This document shows positions 18,050 through 26,208 of a stretch of 64,000 nucleotides of DNA, in pieces. Location of the stretch: contig DATKYR010000218.1 of NCBI GenBank assembly GCA_035528395.1, forward strand, positions 62,001-126,000, read 5' to 3'. This stretch comes from NIOZ-UU13 sp035528395 (GTDB lineage: Bacteria > Planctomycetota > Phycisphaerae > Sedimentisphaerales > Anaerobacaceae). A program made the position numbers and the translations under genes. Below the pieces are notes generated by a model, which did no database searches, was not told where the DNA came from, and saw only the letters and a program-made list of their open reading frames with translations. Numbering within the stretch: the stretch's first letter is position 1; the number at the start of each line of letters is the position of its first letter.

Positions 18050-18201
18050 ATAAATGCTCCTTCACAAATTATGTTTTAGGAATCCTTGTTTCATTCCCTG
18101 TTTATAAAAGACGTTTTGAAGTTGACCCAAATAATATTTCGGAATTTTTACCTGAAATTCTGCAGCTTTGCCAGGCAAAAAAGCTTTTTTTTGTAAAAAA
18201 A

Positions 18202-18217
18202 TGTTTCACGTGAAACA
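18202..18217. promoter_or_regulatory. parS: parS site 1
   Basis: The sequence is TGTTTCACGTGAAACA, a perfect 16-bp palindrome identical to the bacterial consensus parS. It lies 153 bp upstream of the parB start, where ParB loading could also influence parB transcription. Confidence 0.95.
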
Positions 18218-18869
18218 ATAGCGAAGAATAAGGTTCAAGAGGCAAAGGCCAAGAATTGTAATTGCACTGCTCAATCATAGCTCTTATGGCCCGGTGGTTA
18301 AGCCGCGACGAAGATACTTCGGAGCATACTGATGAAACATTAGTAAAACAAAACGAAAAACCAAGGAGCTGGAATGCCTGATATTAAATTAGTATCGGTC
18401 ATCGCTGAAATATGTATATTATGCTTAAATCCTGCAAGATGGTATTAGACTAATGCTTTGTAAAGCGTGCTTTGAGGGTTGTCGTTCCACACCCATTAGG
18501 CTTTGCTCAGGGCAGGCTTTGATGCGGAATCCAGTACCATCAATAAGTCTGGATTCACGCTCCTTCGACTTTATTTAGGACGTGTCTCGCGGGAATGTCC
18601 ATCCATCATTTAAACCTTGACAGAACTAAAGAGGTCGCGATTTGTCAGAATGCGCAAGGAGGGATTGGCTTTTGATTTAGGTTGTCGATAGGGCCCTTTG
18701 TATGCACAAAATATTATTGCATCAAGCTTGAATGTGATATGTCAATCCTGTAAAAATTATTCTTGGCTACGATAGGGGGGGCAGGAATCAAAAAGCATCA
18801 GTGATGTCATTTAACTTAACGTTAATGATCAATTCGATATGACAGACTATTATTTCGTTAAGATAAAAA

Positions 18870-18885
18870 TGTTTCACGTGAAACA
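18870..18885. promoter_or_regulatory. parS: parS site 2
   Basis: A second perfect TGTTTCACGTGAAACA palindrome, 668 bp from the first. Two consensus sites in one gene-free stretch next to parB mark a ParB loading centre. Confidence 0.95.
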
Positions 18886-19308
18886 TCATAAAAGAAAGGG
18901 CGAAAGTTAAAAACATACAGTTGACAAAGGGGAAATTGCAGAGATCTAAGGGATTTAAGAGACATAAGAGAGAATAAAGAAAAGAAACTAAAATGTAATA
19001 AATAGTTAGTTGTATTATATACGAACAGTCAAACATGTTATATAGGGAGTTGAGTAGGCAAATTGTTTTCTGGGGCTTTAAGGAGTGTAATATAAGACAT
19101 TATGGGTATAGAATGGCTCATTCGATTTCGAAGGTAAGTCTATTGACTCACGTGGTGTTAATATATTACAATAGTTAAAGGGCCTTTTACGATTTTGTTT
19201 GTGTAGCGATGTCTGTTCAATCACGATAAGAGAATAGAGCAGAATCGGAATCCACCAAGACAAGACCACTTTTAGTCGGTTGTAAAATCGGTGCCGAAAA
19301 GGCATATA

Positions 19309-22300
19309 ATGCTTAGAGCCATGAAAATCTTGTTACTGTCGCTGGTGCCGGCCATATTTTGGTCTGGTTCGACCGGTGCTCAACATCTAATAGCCGACCT
19401 GGATGGAGCAAATGGGGCAAACAAAGTTGACTTTACCTTGTCGGCAGAGGACGGGGGCCTAAAAACAGATACGCTGGTCATCAACGAATTTATGGCATCC
19501 AATAGCAGTTACATCCAGGACCCACAAGGCCAGTATGAAGACTGGATCGAGATATACAACTACAGTACCAGTGCTGTTAATATAGGGGGGATGTACCTTG
19601 CGGACAATCTGTCGGTACCGACCAGGTGGCGAATACCCGATGGGAATCCTGCTGCAACTACCATCCCTCCGCAAGGTTATCTCTTAATATGGGCCGACAA
19701 CGATACCGCGGATACAGGCCTGCATGCAAATTTCAAAATCAGCACTGTCGGCGAGGAAATTGGCCTTTTCGAAACCGACGGCACTACACTGATTGATAGT
19801 GTTGTCTTTGGCGACCAGACTACGGATATTTCGTACGGTCGCTACCCCGATGCGAATGACAACTGGCGATTCTTTGGTTTGCCCAGCCCGGGACGGCAAA
19901 ATATCGGTGCGTATTTGGGCGAGGTCGCCGACACGAAATTCAGCCAGGACCGCGGCTTTTATGATATACCTTTTTCTGTTACCGTCACCACAGAAACCGA
20001 AGATGCCGTAATATACTATACTCTCGATGGTACCGAGCCGTATTATTCCGCTAATAGTGGACGGTTTTCAGGGGTGATGGTCTATACTAATCCTATTGCC
20101 ATTAGTAAAACCACCTGTTTGCGGGTAAAGGCAATCAAGCCGGGCTGGAAATCCACAAACGTGGACGCCCAGACTTATATATTTCTCGATGACGTGATTC
20201 GGCAGGACCACCAAGCGACGATAAAAGCAGGATTTCCAGGCTCATGGGGTGGGACAAGTCCGGATTACGGTATGGACCCTGATGTGATTGGGCAGAATAG
20301 AGAGGATTTGTTCAACGGTATCTACGCGGCCACGATTCGAGATGACCTGAAGTCAATTCCTACACTGTCGATTGCGATGAACGTTGACGATATGTTCGGG
20401 CCCGAGGGCATCTATACTAACTCCACCAGGAATGGCGTAGACTGGGAGCGTCCGGCGTCGGTCGAACTAATCTACCCTGATGGTCGCGAGGGTTTCCAGG
20501 TCAACTGTGGGATTCGCATTCATGGCGGTTATTTTCGGCAGCACAATGCAACAAAAAAGCACTCATTCCGTCTTCTATTCAAGGGGATTTACGGGCCGAC
20601 CAAGCTGCAATTTCCACTGTTTGGCAAGGACGCTGTCGATAGCTTTGAGACGATTGTTCTGCGGGCAGGTGCCAACGACGGCTATTCATGGAATGCCGCC
20701 GGTTACACCGAGCAGTACACGCGTGATGAGTTCGGCCGGGGCTTGCAGCGAGCTACAGGCAACGCCGGTGCGCACGGGACCTTTGTTCATCTCTATATAA
20801 ACGGGATTTACTGGGGGCTGTACAATACCGTTGAGCGGCCGGACAATGCCTTTTCCGCCAGCTATTACGGCGGCGACAAGGAAGACTGGGACGCTATTCA
20901 TGAAGAAGCGGCCAACAACGGGGACAAGACGGCCTGGAACCAGATGATTGCGAAGTGCCGGCAGGCCGCGAATTCCAATGAAGCGTACCAGGGGCTTCAG
21001 GGCAACAATCCCGACGGTACGCCGAACCCCGCATTCCCAAATCTGCTCGATGTTACAAACTATATTGACTACCTTATAGTCAACCTCTGGGGAGGCAACT
21101 GGGACTGGCCCTGGAAGAACTGGTGGGCTGGCCGTGAGCGCTCGGAGAACAGCACAGGCTTCAAGTTCTACTGCTGGGACTACGAAAATACCATTGGGAA
21201 CAATCTGGACCGCTCACCGCTCAACAAAAACGCCCTGAATAATAATTTCTCCCAGGCGGGGCAGCCGCATCAATCCCTTAAGCAGAATTCCGAGTATCGG
21301 CTGCTTTTTGCCGACCGCGTGCATAAATTCTTTTTCAATGGAGGAATCCTGACACCGGAATCACTTATCGCCCGTTATGCAAACCTGGCGGCTACTGTGG
21401 AAAGGGCCATAGTTGCCGAGTCCGCGCGCTGGGGGGACCAACATCGCCATCCACCATTAACGTTAGAGGAGTGGTACGACCGCGATTTGAACTACAACGA
21501 CGGGCGCGCCGGGCGGGACTGGATTCTGAATTACTATCTTCCTCAGCGGTCTGATATTGTACTCCGGCAGTTCCGTAATGCCGGCCTATATCCCAATGTG
21601 GATGCGCCGGTCTTTCGTATTAACGGCTCGTATCAGCACGGAGGACATATCTCGAAGGACAATTTGTTCTCGATGACCGCCGCCACAGGCACGATATGGT
21701 ACACACTCGACGGCTCCGACCCACGCACGCCGGGGACATCGGGCGGCGGCATTAATACCACCCTCGTGGCTGAGAATGCTGCCAAACGCGTGATCGTCCC
21801 AACCGGCTACGTCAGCAGCAGTTGGAAGAGCGGTGGGGCCTTCAACGACTCGGGCTGGAGGCTCTGTACCGGCAGTCCCGGCGGAGTCGGTTACGAGGCA
21901 GGCTCCGGTTATCAAAACTACATAAGCCTCGACGTCGAAGCACAAATGTACAATGGCAATACTACCTGTTACATCCGCATTCCCTTTACCGTTAACACCA
22001 ATGACCCGGCTGATTTCGACTTTATGACGCTCAAAATGCGGTACGACGACGGATTTATCGCCTACCTCAACGGCACCGAGGTAGCCAGACGCAATTTCAC
22101 CGGAACGCCGGCGTGGAATTCCAGTGCCTCCGCCCAGAACTCCGATTCATCGGCCGTAGTGTTCGAGGATTTCAATCTCTCATCAAAACTGAACCTCCTG
22201 CGTCGGGGTGAAAATATCCTGGCCATTCACGGCCTCAACCAAAGGCCCGGCAGTAGTGACTTTTTAATATCGGCAGAACTGACTGTCGCAGAAAGCGTCA

Positions 22301-23925
22301 CTGTCAACGACCCTGGTATCTCGCCTGACGCCATCAGATACACCAAACCGTTCACTTTAGACAAAAGCACCCACGTCAAGTCACGTCTATTGCACGGCAA
22401 TACCTGGAGTGCGCTTAACGAGGCCACCTTTGCCGTAGGTCCTGTTGCAGATAACTTGCGCATCACAGAGATTATGTACCATTCCCAGGAGAATGGTGAA
22501 CCGGATGAGCCAAACGCCGAATTCGTTGAACTGAAGAATATCGGAACGGAAACACTGAATTTGAACCTGGTAAGCTTTACGAACGGTATCGATTTTACCT
22601 TCCCGAATCTGGAACTTGCAGCGGGCGAATACATCCTTGTTGTCAAAGATATTAGTGCGTTTACAGCTCGATACGGCATCGGCTTCAATATAGCCGGCCA
22701 GTACTCCGGCAGCCTGGACAATCGTGGTGAAAATATTGAGCTGAGAGATGCAGCCGGTGGAACAATTCACGATTTTGAGTACAAGAACGACTGGTATGAT
22801 ATTACCGATGGCCTTGGTTTCTCCCTGACTGCAAAAGACCCGACCGGCACCAACCCGGACGACTGGGACAGCAAGAGCGGCTGGTGTCCAAGCGCTGGTG
22901 TTGACGGCTCGCCCGGCTGGGACGATACCGATAGTGTCCCCACGCTTGGCGATGTGGTAATTAACGAATTGTTAGCTAATTCACGCGCCGGCACCGGGGA
23001 CTGGATAGAGCTGCACAACACCACCGATAGCCCAATCAACATCGGCGGCTGGTTCCTCAGCGACAGTAAGAATAACTTTATGAAATATGAGATTGCCGCA
23101 GGAACAACGATTGAATCCTACGGCTACATTGTTTTTTATGAAGACCTGCATTTCGGTAATCCGAGCGATCCGGGCTGTATCGTCCCCTTTGCTCTGAGTA
23201 AGAACGGCGAAACATTGTATCTGCACTCGGGTCAGGATAGCGCATTGACAGGATACAGCGAGCAGGAGAAATTTGGCACCTCGGAAACCGACACAGCCTT
23301 CGGCCGTTATCGCAAAAGTACCGGCACTTATAACTTTGTGGCAATGAGCCGGAACACTCCCGGTAGCACTAATGCATATCCAAAGGTCGGCCCGATAGTA
23401 ATCAGCGAGATTATGTACTATCCCGATACCGAAGCGGACGCCGAATATGTCGAACTATACAATATAAGCGGTTCGCCGGTAACATTGGCCGAGTATGATA
23501 ACGAGCAATCCATCTATGTCCCCTGGCGGTTCACTGACAGTGATGGCATCAGTTTCGATTTCCCGCTTGATACTACGATGGCTGCTGGTCAATATTTGCT
23601 GTTAGTCAAGAACAAGAACGCATTTAATTCGCGCTACCCGGCTGTTTCAACTGGAGTCCGGATATTTGAATGGGGCCCGGGGAGGCTGGACAACGGCGGT
23701 GAGAAAGTCGAGCTTTCTAAACCGGGCGAGGAGGTCGAGGGCACGCGTTATTATATTCGGGTAGATCGCGTCAATTACAGCGATGGCTCGCATCCCGTTG
23801 GCCAGGACGCTTGGCCGAGTCAGCCGGACGGATGGGGAGCATCATTGAGCCGACTTTCCCCACAGCATTACGGCAATGACCACAACAACTGGACCGCAGC
23901 CTATCCTCCAACCCCCGGCCAATAG
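19309..23925 (+). CDS. CotH-kinase/lamin-tail-domain secreted protein
   Basis: A 1538-residue exported protein. After a signal peptide (LLLSLVPAIFWSGSTGA) come a lamin-tail domain (LVINEFMASNSSY...DWIEIYNYS, about 55-190), a chitobiase-C-like Ig fold (YYTLDGTEPY, about 215-290), a CotH-type kinase-like domain (about 340-740, with GIRIHGG, FRLLFK and FYCWDYENTIG), a second chitobiase-C segment (WYTLDGSDPR), a sugar-binding-like beta domain (MRYDDGFIAYLNGTEVARR), and three further lamin-tail domains starting LRITEIMYH, VVINELLAN and IVISEIMYY. Lamin-tail repeats usually act as surface anchoring or substrate-binding modules. The ATG at 19309 has AAGG upstream; a GTG at 19291 is also in frame. 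Secretion route and ligand are unknown. Confidence 0.9.
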   Translation: MLRAMKILLLSLVPAIFWSGSTGAQHLIADLDGANGANKVDFTLSAEDGGLKTDTLVINEFMASNSSYIQDPQGQYEDWIEIYNYSTSAVNIGGMYLADNLSVPTRWRIPDGNPAATTIPPQGYLLIWADNDTADTGLHANFKISTVGEEIGLFETDGTTLIDSVVFGDQTTDISYGRYPDANDNWRFFGLPSPGRQNIGAYLGEVADTKFSQDRGFYDIPFSVTVTTETEDAVIYYTLDGTEPYYSANSGRFSGVMVYTNPIAISKTTCLRVKAIKPGWKSTNVDAQTYIFLDDVIRQDHQATIKAGFPGSWGGTSPDYGMDPDVIGQNREDLFNGIYAATIRDDLKSIPTLSIAMNVDDMFGPEGIYTNSTRNGVDWERPASVELIYPDGREGFQVNCGIRIHGGYFRQHNATKKHSFRLLFKGIYGPTKLQFPLFGKDAVDSFETIVLRAGANDGYSWNAAGYTEQYTRDEFGRGLQRATGNAGAHGTFVHLYINGIYWGLYNTVERPDNAFSASYYGGDKEDWDAIHEEAANNGDKTAWNQMIAKCRQAANSNEAYQGLQGNNPDGTPNPAFPNLLDVTNYIDYLIVNLWGGNWDWPWKNWWAGRERSENSTGFKFYCWDYENTIGNNLDRSPLNKNALNNNFSQAGQPHQSLKQNSEYRLLFADRVHKFFFNGGILTPESLIARYANLAATVERAIVAESARWGDQHRHPPLTLEEWYDRDLNYNDGRAGRDWILNYYLPQRSDIVLRQFRNAGLYPNVDAPVFRINGSYQHGGHISKDNLFSMTAATGTIWYTLDGSDPRTPGTSGGGINTTLVAENAAKRVIVPTGYVSSSWKSGGAFNDSGWRLCTGSPGGVGYEAGSGYQNYISLDVEAQMYNGNTTCYIRIPFTVNTNDPADFDFMTLKMRYDDGFIAYLNGTEVARRNFTGTPAWNSSASAQNSDSSAVVFEDFNLSSKLNLLRRGENILAIHGLNQRPGSSDFLISAELTVAESVTVNDPGISPDAIRYTKPFTLDKSTHVKSRLLHGNTWSALNEATFAVGPVADNLRITEIMYHSQENGEPDEPNAEFVELKNIGTETLNLNLVSFTNGIDFTFPNLELAAGEYILVVKDISAFTARYGIGFNIAGQYSGSLDNRGENIELRDAAGGTIHDFEYKNDWYDITDGLGFSLTAKDPTGTNPDDWDSKSGWCPSAGVDGSPGWDDTDSVPTLGDVVINELLANSRAGTGDWIELHNTTDSPINIGGWFLSDSKNNFMKYEIAAGTTIESYGYIVFYEDLHFGNPSDPGCIVPFALSKNGETLYLHSGQDSALTGYSEQEKFGTSETDTAFGRYRKSTGTYNFVAMSRNTPGSTNAYPKVGPIVISEIMYYPDTEADAEYVELYNISGSPVTLAEYDNEQSIYVPWRFTDSDGISFDFPLDTTMAAGQYLLLVKNKNAFNSRYPAVSTGVRIFEWGPGRLDNGGEKVELSKPGEEVEGTRYYIRVDRVNYSDGSHPVGQDAWPSQPDGWGASLSRLSPQHYGNDHNNWTAAYPPTPGQ

Positions 23926-23978
23926 ATTCTCGGAGAGTTTTATCGGACTTCTTCTTGTTAAGGTCCGAAAAAGCATAA

Positions 23979-25460
23979 TCAGACCTGCTCCGGCACGACG
24001 AATGGTTTGCGGTAGTCCCTTGTCAAAAGCTTGTTCGCCCGATTTGAGAACTTCCCGATGAACCTTTCTTTCCTCGAATCCATCCTGAGCCAGGGACCAA
24101 GGACGGCTGGCGTCTTTTTGAGGCTCACTCCATTAGCTGCGAGATGACCCTGAAAACGCTCGAAAGCTTCCAGTGAATCTTTATCCCCCCGGATTAGTTC
24201 TCTGATTTGCTCATTCGAGGATTCTGCACCGATTCGGTAGGAGATATTCCCCATATGACAGAGAGCGGTGGAGAGGTGTCCTTCGAGGATATCTGTCCTG
24301 ATATCGTTGATTTTTCGGCTGCGAACCGCCTTGATAAAGCCGGCCTGCGGCCCGGGGCTGCTCGATTCGAAACGTTTGATTTCTTTGCCCTTATTATCGT
24401 AGAACACACCCTTCGTGAGGTCAGCGTAGCCATTCTCGCACTGGACAACCACGCCGGTATTTGGTGAGGGGCTCGGTCGTCCACTTCGCATAACCACCCA
24501 GGCAGTGCTGACGGCGCGGTATATGTCCATATTCGAATCGTCTATCCTGGTTGGCAGGCCTCTTACCTCATATATTATCGGAGCCAGGTCATAGTCAAAG
24601 ATGGCTATCTGAGTATTCGGCGTTTCGCCGTCATCGTCGTACCCGAAACGTCCGCCGATGCTCGTTACCCGCTTGGGTAATTCCGCCTGGCCCAACACCC
24701 AGCGGCATACGTCTAATTGGTGTGGGCCGTTGTTGCCGATTTCGCCGCAGCCGGTTGCCCATACCCAGTGCCAGTCATAGTGCAGATTTTTGCGCATCAA
24801 GGGCCTCATCGGAGCCGGTCCGCACCACAAATTATAGTCCACCGACTCAGAAACCTTCTGCGGCCCATTTACCTTTCCCATACTTGTGCGTCTTTTATAG
24901 CAAAAACCACGCACAACCACGATATCGCCGAGCTCGCCCCGTTGGATACAGCGGACCGCCTCGACCAGTCCGTCATTGGAGCGAAGGTCAAGGTCGGCCT
25001 GCACGATGCGATTATACTTCCGAGCCGCCTCGACCATCTTACGGCCTTCAAAAATATTGTGCGAAACCGGCTTTTCGACACAGACATCCTTGCCCGCCTG
25101 GCATGCCCAAACGGTTACCAGTGCGTGCCAGTGGTTCGGCGTTGCGGTCGAAACGGCGTCGATGTTCTTATCCTCCAGGAGCTTACGGACATCAAAATAG
25201 GCTTCAACTTTCTGGTTGCGGGCCTTAAATTCCGCCACTCCGCGGGCCAGAATATCTCTGTCCGCATCGCACAAGGCCACCACCCGCACGCCGGGGATCT
25301 TTAGATATGCGTTAATATGGGTCCTGCCGTGACCCCGAAAGCCCACCACGGCCACGCGAATGTCGTCATTTGCACCACGGACACGGGAAAACGGCAGCGC
25401 CAGTGCAAGACCGGTGGCTATCGAACTTTTCATAAAATCCCGGCGGGTAATCTGTTTCAT
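23979..25460 (-). CDS. Tat-exported Gfo/Idh/MocA family oxidoreductase
   Basis: A 493-residue NAD(P)-dependent oxidoreductase. The N-terminus is a Tat signal (ITRRDFMKSSIATGLALALPF), then a Rossmann fold (IRVAVVGFRGHGRTH, about 34-48) and the family's EKP motif at 129-131 (VCVEKPVSHN), whose Lys is catalytic. C-terminal family features include WHWVWATGCGEIGNNGPHQLDVCRW. Exported members occur in large numbers in planctomycetes and are thought to act on sugars or inositols in the periplasm with a pre-bound cofactor. AGGAG lies 8 nt before the ATG. It converges with the CotH/lamin-tail gene, 53 bp away. The substrate is not identifiable. Confidence 0.93.
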   Translation of the reverse strand: MKQITRRDFMKSSIATGLALALPFSRVRGANDDIRVAVVGFRGHGRTHINAYLKIPGVRVVALCDADRDILARGVAEFKARNQKVEAYFDVRKLLEDKNIDAVSTATPNHWHALVTVWACQAGKDVCVEKPVSHNIFEGRKMVEAARKYNRIVQADLDLRSNDGLVEAVRCIQRGELGDIVVVRGFCYKRRTSMGKVNGPQKVSESVDYNLWCGPAPMRPLMRKNLHYDWHWVWATGCGEIGNNGPHQLDVCRWVLGQAELPKRVTSIGGRFGYDDDGETPNTQIAIFDYDLAPIIYEVRGLPTRIDDSNMDIYRAVSTAWVVMRSGRPSPSPNTGVVVQCENGYADLTKGVFYDNKGKEIKRFESSSPGPQAGFIKAVRSRKINDIRTDILEGHLSTALCHMGNISYRIGAESSNEQIRELIRGDKDSLEAFERFQGHLAANGVSLKKTPAVLGPWLRMDSRKERFIGKFSNRANKLLTRDYRKPFVVPEQV

Positions 25461-25824
25461 CGTTTAGCTCCTGTTATTGTAACTGATTTGTTTACAAAAC
25501 CTGTCTCCTGCCTTTGAACTGTGTGGGTAGTGGAAAAGTGATAACAAATAACCACGCTTTAATCAATCCCATAATTGAGGGATTTGGGCGAAGATACGTT
25601 AAAATGATGCGCAGAGATTGAACAGGCAAAAGGACATAAGCGGCTTTGTCACTGATATACCATCAGCGCAAAGGCTCAAACTCAGCCAAAAACCAAGTGA
25701 AACAGCAACTGCAATCCCCGTTGGCAATCTCCCATTTTGTAAGATGTTCGGCGCTTGTAGAATCCCCGTACAAAGATAGGTGACTATGTCCCCGTTTGTT
25801 TCTAAAAAAGAATGCTTTTACAGT
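25461..25824. other. Intergenic region, nothing recognised
   Basis: These 364 bp between the oxidoreductase and the small basic protein contain no convincing gene, terminator or repeat. The half next to the oxidoreductase presumably carries its promoter. Confidence 0.5.
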
Positions 25825-26034
25825 TTACGCTCTGCCAAGAGTCTTGAGGTATCTCTTTGACTTGCGAAGTCCCATTCTGGAGGCCTTCTTTTTTACCGCA
25901 TCGTTCGGCCGTCCCAGCTTTGCAGATATTTGAGCTGTGGGATTGTTCGGGAAAAGTTTCTTGAGCAGAGTCAGCTCACTCCCCGTCCATAAACCCTTTT
26001 TGAGTTTCTTTTTTATCTTCTTTTTCTTGGTCAT
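25825..26034 (-). CDS. Small basic Myb/SANT-like DNA-binding protein
   Basis: A 69-residue, very lysine-rich protein (MTKKKKIKKKLKKGLW...). The centre, WTGSELTLLKKLFPNNPTAQ then ISAKLGRPNDAVKKKASRMG, fits the W-x3-E ... A-x-IA-x-x-LGR-x4-V-x3-A-x-x-LGL pattern of small Myb/SANT or GcrA-like helix-turn-helix proteins. An AAAGGAG site 7 nt before the ATG supports expression. The basic head and tail suggest general nucleic-acid binding. Target and role are unknown. Confidence 0.72.
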   Translation of the reverse strand: MTKKKKIKKKLKKGLWTGSELTLLKKLFPNNPTAQISAKLGRPNDAVKKKASRMGLRKSKRYLKTLGRA

Positions 26035-26208
26035 TATGTGACTCCTTTTACATTAACCGGACTTATGGTTGTAACCCGCTTCGGAGTATTATAATGAGTG
26101 ACGCGGTAACAATCAAACAATTATTATTTTAAAGGCAAAAAAAAAATAATTCTTCGGCGGTCAATTTTGCGTGCGTGTTTGACTGGTAGGTGACGCGCAG
26201 AAGCCGCG

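Larger units (their letters stand above)
18050..19308. other. Gene-free region containing the parS pair
   Basis: Apart from the two parS sites I find no credible gene in these 1.26 kb. There is no parA and no obvious DnaA-box cluster. Around 18485-18600 there is a worn repeat (GCGGAATCCAGTACC ... GTCTGGATTCACGC) resembling the GGAATCCAG-type intergenic element at 62.7 kb. A 24-codon frame at 18374 has AAGGAG upstream but no other support. The DNA is AT-rich, as expected for regulatory or origin-proximal sequence. Confidence 0.6.

Noticed and set aside
18285..18345. tRNA-like GGCCCGGTGGTTAAGCCGC sequence
   Set aside because: No acceptor stem, anticodon arm or T-loop could be matched.
18374..18448. 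24-codon plus-strand frame with AAGGAG upstream, in the parS region
   Set aside because: It is too short and has no homology or conservation evidence; the motif may be chance.
24551..25228. 225-codon plus-strand open frame, Arg/Pro-rich
   Set aside because: It is antisense to the Gfo/Idh/MocA oxidoreductase gene, with no homology or ribosome site.
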